DNA of 64,000 bases from assembly GCA_028702895.1 (NCBI GenBank), contig JAQVNZ010000001.1:36650-100649 (forward strand). The letters are read 5' to 3'. Positions within the stretch are counted from its first letter, which is position 1. Each line of letters begins with the position of its first letter. This DNA is from Candidatus Iainarchaeum sp. (lineage in GTDB: Archaea; Iainarchaeota; Iainarchaeia; Iainarchaeales; JAAZKV01). The notes under the pieces are model-generated. The model worked only from the letters and a program-made list of their open reading frames with translations, was not told the DNA's origin and did not search any database. Below, in pieces: positions 59,211-64,000 of the stretch. The translations under genes were made by a program, and so were the position numbers.

Positions 59211-61598
59211 ATGAATTTTGCTGAAATTATCCTTCAAGTACAAGATCCTGACCCAACACACGTTGGAAGAAATATTGTTACCCTTGATAAACAAACAAAA
59301 ACTATTCTCAATATTACTTCTGGTGATATTATTGAAATAGAAGGTGTCAAAAAAACAGCTGCTATTGTTTGGCCTGCAAGATTAGAGGATGAGGGTAAAG
59401 AAATTATTAGGATGGACTCTTTTATACGTCATAATGCGGGTGTTGGTTTAGGGGAACGCGTAAAAATTAGAAAAAGTATTCCAAAAGAAGCTAAAAAAGT
59501 TATTTTGGCTCCAATTGAAGAAGTAAGAATAATTGCAACTGGTTATGAAAGAATTTTAAAAAAATCTTTTTTAGGTAGGCCCTTAACAATTGGTGATAAT
59601 GTTTGGGTGAGTGTTTTTGGATCTGGTTTTATTTATCGTGTTGTTGATACTATTCCTAGATCAATAGTAAAAGTTACTGACGCAACACAATTTGCCTTAA
59701 AAGAAAAACCTGTTGCTGATGCGCTTGAAGGAATATCTAGAGTTGCTTATGAGGATATTGGGGGGTTAAGTGAACAGGTTAGAAAAGTTAGGGAAATGGT
59801 TGAATTACCAATGAAGCGCCCAGAAATATTTCAAAAATTAGGTGTAGTTCCTCCAAAAGGAATTTTAATGCATGGCCCTCCAGGCACTGGGAAAACTCTT
59901 TTAGCAAAAGCAGTTGCTAATGAAGCGCAAGTTCATTTTATTTCTGTTTCAGCTCCTGAAGTAATGGGGAAATTTGTTGGAGAAGCAGAAGAACGAGTTC
60001 GAAAAATTTTCAAAGAAGCAGAAGAAAACGCGCCAAGTATTATTTTTATAGATGAAATAGATGCAATTGCATCAAAAAGAGATGATGCGGTTGGAGAGGT
60101 TGAAAGAAGAGTTGTAGCACAATTACTCTCATTAATGGATGGTCTTTCGTCTAGGGGAGACGTAATAGTAATGGCTGCAACAAATAGAGTTAATTCGATT
60201 GATGAAGCATTAAGAAGACCGGGTAGATTTGATAGGGAGATTGAATTTGGGATTCCTGATAAAAAAGCTAGAAAACAAATACTTGGAATTCATACTAGGG
60301 GTATGCCACTTGCAAAAAAATATTTTGTAATGAAAAATGATAATATTGAATTAGAAAAAAATATTCTTTTTAAAAGAATTTTTGAAATAGTAAAAAACAA
60401 TAAAGATTCTGATATTGTAGAAATAATAGAAAATTATAATAAAAATTTTAATGATAAGAAAAAAATATATTTTTTTGTTGAAGTGTTAAGAGATATGTGT
60501 GAAAAAAAATTGTTGAGAAAAGAAGAATTTGATTTAGATTATTTTGCGGATATGACTCATGGTTTTGTTGGAGCAGATTTACAAGCATTAACAAAAGAAG
60601 CAGCAATGAAATCTTTGAGAAGATATTTGCCTGAAATTGAAAAAATAGAAGAAAGTCAACCAATCCCAGTTGAAATATTAGAATCTTTAAAAATAACTAA
60701 AAAAGATTTTCTTGGCGGATTAAAAGATGTTCAACCATCTGCGTTAAGAGAAATTTCTATAGAAGTGCCAACAGTAAAATGGGATGCGGTGGGAGCATTA
60801 GAAGAAATAAAAGAAGAATTAAAACAAGCTATTGAATGGCCTCTAAAAAACCCAATTGTTTTTAGTGAAATGGGTATACGTCCTCCAAAAGGAGTTTTAT
60901 TATATGGTCCTCCAGGTACTGGAAAAACTCTTTTAGCAAAAGCAATTGCAACTGAAAGTGAAGCAAATTTTATTTCAATTAAAGGCCCTGAATTATTAAG
61001 TATGTGGTCTGGTGAAAGTGAAAAAGGTATTAGAAAAATTTTTAGAAGAGCAAGACAAGTTGCGCCTTGTATAATTTTTTTTGATGAAATAGATGCTATT
61101 GCTTCAAAAAGAGGACGCGATTCTAGTAGTAATGTTACTGAAAGAATGGTTAACCAATTATTAACTGAACTTGATGGGGTAGAATCGCTTATTGATATTG
61201 TTTTTATTGCTGCAACAAATAGGCCTGATTTAATTGATCCGGCATTACTAAGACCAGGTAGAATAGATAAATTAATTAGAATTCCAGCTCCTGATGAAAA
61301 AGCTCGTGAAAAAATAATTGAAGTTCATACAAAGAATGTTATGCTTGCAAAAAATGTTTCAATAAAAGAATTAGCAAAATTAACACCTGGATTTTCAGGT
61401 GCAGATTTAGAGGGATTAGTAAGAGAAGCTGCATTATTAGTTTTAAAAGAAAATAAAATGAAATCTGGTGAAATAAAAATGTCTCACTTTGAACAAATAT
61501 TAAAAAAAGTGCATCCTACAATTGATGTGGAATCAGAAAAGGCTTATGATGAATTCAAAGATAAAGCACTTGATTTTAGACCAAATTATGTTGGGTGA
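59211..61598 (+). CDS. cdc48: CDC48/VAT AAA+ ATPase with insertion in D1
   Basis: Unfoldase that feeds substrates to the proteasome or extracts proteins. N-terminal CDC48 domain (FAEIILQVQDPDPTHVGRNI; then RKSIPKEAKKV), D1 Walker A HGPPGTGKTLLAKA, Walker B IIFIDEIDAIA, D2 Walker A YGPPGTGKTLLAKA and Walker B IIFFDEIDAIA. About 70 extra residues (60315-60535) interrupt D1 between HTRGMPL and LDYFADMTHGFVGADL. C-terminus ends RPNYVG. ATG at 59211 gives the usual N-terminus; GTG at 59199 adds four residues. Confidence 0.94.
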   Translation: MNFAEIILQVQDPDPTHVGRNIVTLDKQTKTILNITSGDIIEIEGVKKTAAIVWPARLEDEGKEIIRMDSFIRHNAGVGLGERVKIRKSIPKEAKKVILAPIEEVRIIATGYERILKKSFLGRPLTIGDNVWVSVFGSGFIYRVVDTIPRSIVKVTDATQFALKEKPVADALEGISRVAYEDIGGLSEQVRKVREMVELPMKRPEIFQKLGVVPPKGILMHGPPGTGKTLLAKAVANEAQVHFISVSAPEVMGKFVGEAEERVRKIFKEAEENAPSIIFIDEIDAIASKRDDAVGEVERRVVAQLLSLMDGLSSRGDVIVMAATNRVNSIDEALRRPGRFDREIEFGIPDKKARKQILGIHTRGMPLAKKYFVMKNDNIELEKNILFKRIFEIVKNNKDSDIVEIIENYNKNFNDKKKIYFFVEVLRDMCEKKLLRKEEFDLDYFADMTHGFVGADLQALTKEAAMKSLRRYLPEIEKIEESQPIPVEILESLKITKKDFLGGLKDVQPSALREISIEVPTVKWDAVGALEEIKEELKQAIEWPLKNPIVFSEMGIRPPKGVLLYGPPGTGKTLLAKAIATESEANFISIKGPELLSMWSGESEKGIRKIFRRARQVAPCIIFFDEIDAIASKRGRDSSSNVTERMVNQLLTELDGVESLIDIVFIAATNRPDLIDPALLRPGRIDKLIRIPAPDEKAREKIIEVHTKNVMLAKNVSIKELAKLTPGFSGADLEGLVREAALLVLKENKMKSGEIKMSHFEQILKKVHPTIDVESEKAYDEFKDKALDFRPNYVG

Positions 61599-61599
61599 T

Positions 61600-61680
61600 A
61601 ATCTAATAATTTTTTTTTAATTTTAAAAAACCAATCTAATTTTTTTAAAGAATCAATCTAATTTTTTTAAAAAATAAATT
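61600..61680. repeat. imperfect AATCTAATTTTTTT repeats between convergent genes
   Basis: AATCTAAT followed by a T-run occurs three times (about 61600, 61633 and 61655) between the cdc48 stop and the convergent protease gene. The last two copies share about 20 identical bp. Their function, if any, may be as transcription end. Confidence 0.6.
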
Positions 61681-62414
61681 TATATAAAAAAACCAAAAAA
61701 CAATCCCGGAACTAAAGTTGCTATTAAAGGAATAGTTATTGCTAGTGCCCATGCTAATGGATTCCATGCTAAAACTTTTTTCCCATCAAGGACCCAAATT
61801 GGCATTAAATTAAATAATGCGAAAAAGAAATTTATTCTCGCGCAAGAAATTAGTATTGTTATAAATAATGCGTTTGGAGTAAACATTGCAAGTATAGTTA
61901 AAAATACGCCTAAAACAATGTTTGTTATTGGTCCGGCAATAGAAATTATTCCATCTTGTCTTCGTGTGACATTTCTACCAAAAAAATATGTTGCGCCTGG
62001 CGCAGCTAAAATCCAGCCTGTTAAAACGGCCATTATTACTGCTATTGCTAGCATTGGGTACCATGCGCGATATTCTGAAACAAAACCAAAATGTCGTGCT
62101 GCTTGTCTGTGTGCTAATTCATGAAAAACAAAACCAGTCCCAACGGCGATTAATGCTATGGGAAATGCTATTAGTGGACTTAAAAAATTTGTGCTTCCTG
62201 AAATTGCACTAATTAAATCAAAATTTATTAATACTAATGAAAAAGCAATGCTTAAAGTTAGCCAAGAAATTATTAAATCAATTTTTTCTTGTTTTGAGAA
62301 TTCCCAAAAATTCTTTTTTATTTTTTTTCCAACTTTAATATAACTATTTGTTGTATCGTCCCAAATTTCTTCTTCATTCATTATAACTTTTTTTTCCAAT
62401 ACTCTTTTATTCAT
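61680..62414 (-). CDS. site-2-protease-like membrane metalloprotease (M50)
   Basis: 244 residues, six or so helices. Zinc motif HELAH in VFHELAHRQAARHFGF and the distant Asp in LMPIWVLDGKKVLAWN (family: N-x2-P-x2-x-LDG), both in membrane segments. Acidic N-terminus (MNEEEIWDD). S2P enzymes cut within membranes; substrate unknown. Divergent from the last pilin-like set. Confidence 0.87.
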   Translation of the reverse strand: MNKRVLEKKVIMNEEEIWDDTTNSYIKVGKKIKKNFWEFSKQEKIDLIISWLTLSIAFSLVLINFDLISAISGSTNFLSPLIAFPIALIAVGTGFVFHELAHRQAARHFGFVSEYRAWYPMLAIAVIMAVLTGWILAAPGATYFFGRNVTRRQDGIISIAGPITNIVLGVFLTILAMFTPNALFITILISCARINFFFALFNLMPIWVLDGKKVLAWNPLAWALAITIPLIATLVPGLFFGFFI

Positions 62415-62502
62415 TAGTTTTTACAAAAATTTTATTTATTTATTTCGACATTTAACGAATTCGAGTAATTGTTTTTTAAATACAAATTTTTTAGTATAAT
62501 TT

Positions 62503-62682
62503 ATGAGTAATGTTTTATTAGAAGAAAAAGCACAAATTTCAGTAGAACTAATAATTGTCCTTGCGGCGGTTGTTGCAGTAGTTTTAGTTCTTGTAAGTCA
62601 GTTACAAGCAACATCTTCACAAGGAGCCCAAAAATTAGAAAAAACTGCTGGTGACGTGTTCAAAAAAATTGATGATATATGA
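62503..62682 (+). CDS. short pilin-like protein (59 aa)
   Basis: Reads MSNVLLEEKAQISVELIIVL, hydrophobic helix VAVVLVLVSQL, then a polar helical tail ending FKKIDDI. E-K-A-Q-x-S-x-E motif as in 38054-38230 and 39426-39563. The stop overlaps the next start (ATGA). Confidence 0.78.
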   Translation: MSNVLLEEKAQISVELIIVLAAVVAVVLVLVSQLQATSSQGAQKLEKTAGDVFKKIDDI

Positions 62683-63092
62683 ATTCAATTATGTGTACTA
62701 AGAAAAAAGGGCAAGTTTCGTTAGAATACTTGATTTTAATTGCTGCTTTTTTCTCAGCTTTATTAATAATAATTCCAACAATAAATCTCATTGTAAATGA
62801 TTTTTTGATAATGAATGATTCTTTATTATTAAAACAAATTTCTGAAAAAATTTCTGAACAAGATAAATTATTTGTTTTTTTAGGAGATGGATCTAGAAAA
62901 GAATTTGAATTTTTTTCAACAAAAGAAATTTTATTAAAAACAAGTGGAAAAAATTTTATTTTATCAAATTCAAAAACGAATCTTTCTGTTCTATTGTATT
63001 CTAATCAAATCACGAATGAAAAAAATTTCGATTCTAAATTTAAAATAATAATTGAAAAAATTAATGGTGAAACAAAAATATTATTTGAATGA
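62679..63092 (+). CDS. class III signal-peptide (pilin-like) protein
   Basis: 137 residues: KKKGQVSLEYLILIAAFFSA is a near-perfect archaeal type IV prepilin signal. Mature domain is mixed helix and strand without cysteines (KQISEKISEQDKLFVFLGDG, KIIIEKINGETKILF). Forms a two-gene unit with 62503-62682, convergent with 63099-63461. Confidence 0.82.
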   Translation: MNSIMCTKKKGQVSLEYLILIAAFFSALLIIIPTINLIVNDFLIMNDSLLLKQISEKISEQDKLFVFLGDGSRKEFEFFSTKEILLKTSGKNFILSNSKTNLSVLLYSNQITNEKNFDSKFKIIIEKINGETKILFE

Positions 63093-63098
63093 ATTAAG

Positions 63099-63461
63099 TT
63101 AACAATTAGTATAAACAATAATTCGAATTTTTCTTTCAATCAATTTTTCGTCTAATAATATTGTTTCGCTTGAAATGGCATTTTTATTGCATTCTTTTCC
63201 TATTAATATTTTTTTATTATCTATTTGTATTTGAAAATTATCAAAAAATAATTTTGCGTCTTGTATCATTTCATTTTCATTTATTGAATTTTTACTCCAG
63301 ACTCTTAGTAAATCATTTTCTTGTTGAATGATTATTAAATCGCTAAATGATTCTTGTTTTGGAAATGAAATACTAAGTAATACTATTGAAAACATTAATA
63401 TTGCAATTATTGCTTCTAAAGAAATTAAAAAACCTTTTTGAGAATTAGTTTTATTATTCAA
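63099..63461 (-). CDS. class III signal-peptide (pilin-like) protein
   Basis: 120 residues: NSQKGFLISLEAIIAILMFS with K-G-F site and S-L-E motif, then a mature domain with two cysteines (GKECNKN, final TNC), likely a disulfide. Overlaps the upstream gene by 8 nt. Resembles the K-G-F proteins at 30944-31608. Confidence 0.78.
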   Translation of the reverse strand: MNNKTNSQKGFLISLEAIIAILMFSIVLLSISFPKQESFSDLIIIQQENDLLRVWSKNSINENEMIQDAKLFFDNFQIQIDNKKILIGKECNKNAISSETILLDEKLIERKIRIIVYTNC

Positions 63462-64000
63462 CTAAACACCCTGTAAAAATAATGATATTTTTAATATTGT
63501 CTAATAAAATAAATCGTTTAATTGAAATACAATTTTTTGAATTTTGTTCTTCAAAATAAATAATTTTTGAATCAAAATTATTTTTAGTTTCTATTTTTTT
63601 AATAAAAAAATTGTTTATATCTATTTTTTTTATATTGGAAAAATAATTCGAGTTTAGTTCGTTACTTAAAATTCTTTTTTTACTTTCATCAAATTTGCAA
63701 GAACCGAGTAATGTGTTTTCTTCATTAAAATTTTTTATAAAAGAATCTACTATAAAAATAGTTTTTGCTTCCAAGTATTTTTCAGTTTCAAAATTAATTG
63801 TTAATGTTAAATTATTATTAATAAAAATTACAAACCAAAGAATACTAAATAATATTATGATACACGCGATTATCAAATCCATTGAAAAAATAAATCCTTT
63901 TTCGTTGTGGTAAAATTTATTTTTGATTGTATTATTTGTTTTGATTGCATTTTTTTGTTTATTTATATTTTTTAGTTTATTTGTATTTGTTTGTTTATTT
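63454..64000 (-). CDS. partial pilin-like protein, 5' end beyond window
   Basis: An ATG at 63882 would give MDLIIACIIILFSILW, but the frame stays open upstream to the window edge and reads EKGFIFSMDLIIACIII, an intact class III site (compare KGFIFSIEMILTIII at 31339-31608). So the true start is probably further upstream, beyond 64000, after a Lys/Asn-rich stretch without in-frame ATG, GTG or TTG here. Mature part has three cysteines (GSCKFD, KNCISI, TGCLVE). Confidence 0.7.
   Translation of the reverse strand, partial: NKQTNTNKLKNINKQKNAIKTNNTIKNKFYHNEKGFIFSMDLIIACIIILFSILWFVIFINNNLTLTINFETEKYLEAKTIFIVDSFIKNFNEENTLLGSCKFDESKKRILSNELNSNYFSNIKKIDINNFFIKKIETKNNFDSKIIYFEEQNSKNCISIKRFILLDNIKNIIIFTGCLVE

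Noticed and set aside
63882..63882. ATG at 63882 as start of the last pilin-like gene.
   Set aside because: It would remove the EKGFIFS class III motif that is intact in frame upstream; the frame is open to the window edge.

Overview
The window is one strongly AT-rich stretch of an archaeal chromosome (about a quarter G+C by eye). Archaeal identity is clear: ribosomal proteins L39e, S19e and S17e, RNase P protein Rpp21, RNA polymerase subunit K, aEF1B, aPelota, ABCE1, Taw3, Elp3, archaeal-type DnaG, HerA/NurA/Rad50, Hjc, NreA, RfcS, Cca and CDC48, plus tRNA genes with introns at 37/38. Small size of many proteins, near absence of metabolic genes, very tight packing and many class III signal-peptide proteins suggest a reduced DPANN-type archaeon (Woesearchaeota/Pacearchaeota-like). 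That placement is inference; no rRNA is present to test it. Many starts sit about 25-35 nt behind a TATA-like box (leaderless or short-leader mRNAs), while internal operon genes use GGTGA-type ribosome sites and ATGA overlaps.

Layout. 0-5.6 kb: a ribosomal/RNase P cluster, three tRNAs (Gly-UCC and Gly-GCC interrupted, Val-UAC), thymidylate kinase and an anchored transglutaminase-like protein. 6-12 kb: DnaG primase, Hjc resolvase, a permuted GTPase, Pth2 and an iron-sulfur operon arsR-nifS-iscU with an operator-like palindrome at its promoter. 12.5-20.3 kb: recombination genes (nurA, HAD, a tiny basic protein, herA; rad50 opposite), an unrecognised 493-residue protein, rpoK and S17e. 20.3-31 kb: translation and tRNA maturation (aEF1B with a zinc ribbon, tRNA-Arg-UCG, cca, taw3, elp3, pelota, ABCE1), plus an orphan secretion ATPase.

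30.9-43.2 kb is the accessory core: an archaeal type IV pilus-like locus on the minus strand with one ATPase, two F-type membrane platform proteins, a prepilin peptidase and eleven pilin-like proteins. One of these is a large pilin-anchored protein with a Kazal-like module and thirteen 24-residue BspA/DUF285 repeats, a plausible surface adhesin. A JAMM protease, a TctA-like permease and an OB-fold membrane protein are embedded in the locus. Four more pilin-like genes lie at 62.5-64 kb.

43.3-62.4 kb holds ThrRS (bacterial type, no TGS domain), ProRS, a zinc ribbon with NreA, RfcS, a tRNA methylthiotransferase, a degenerate NrdD-like ATP-cone protein, an Lrp regulator, topoisomerase I with an operator-like palindrome, a possible C-rich small RNA region, a winged-helix regulator with an inverted repeat around its TATA box, a stand-alone NFACT-R protein, a CDC48 ATPase with an unusual D1 insertion and a site-2-protease-like membrane protease. 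The first and last genes are cut by the window edges.
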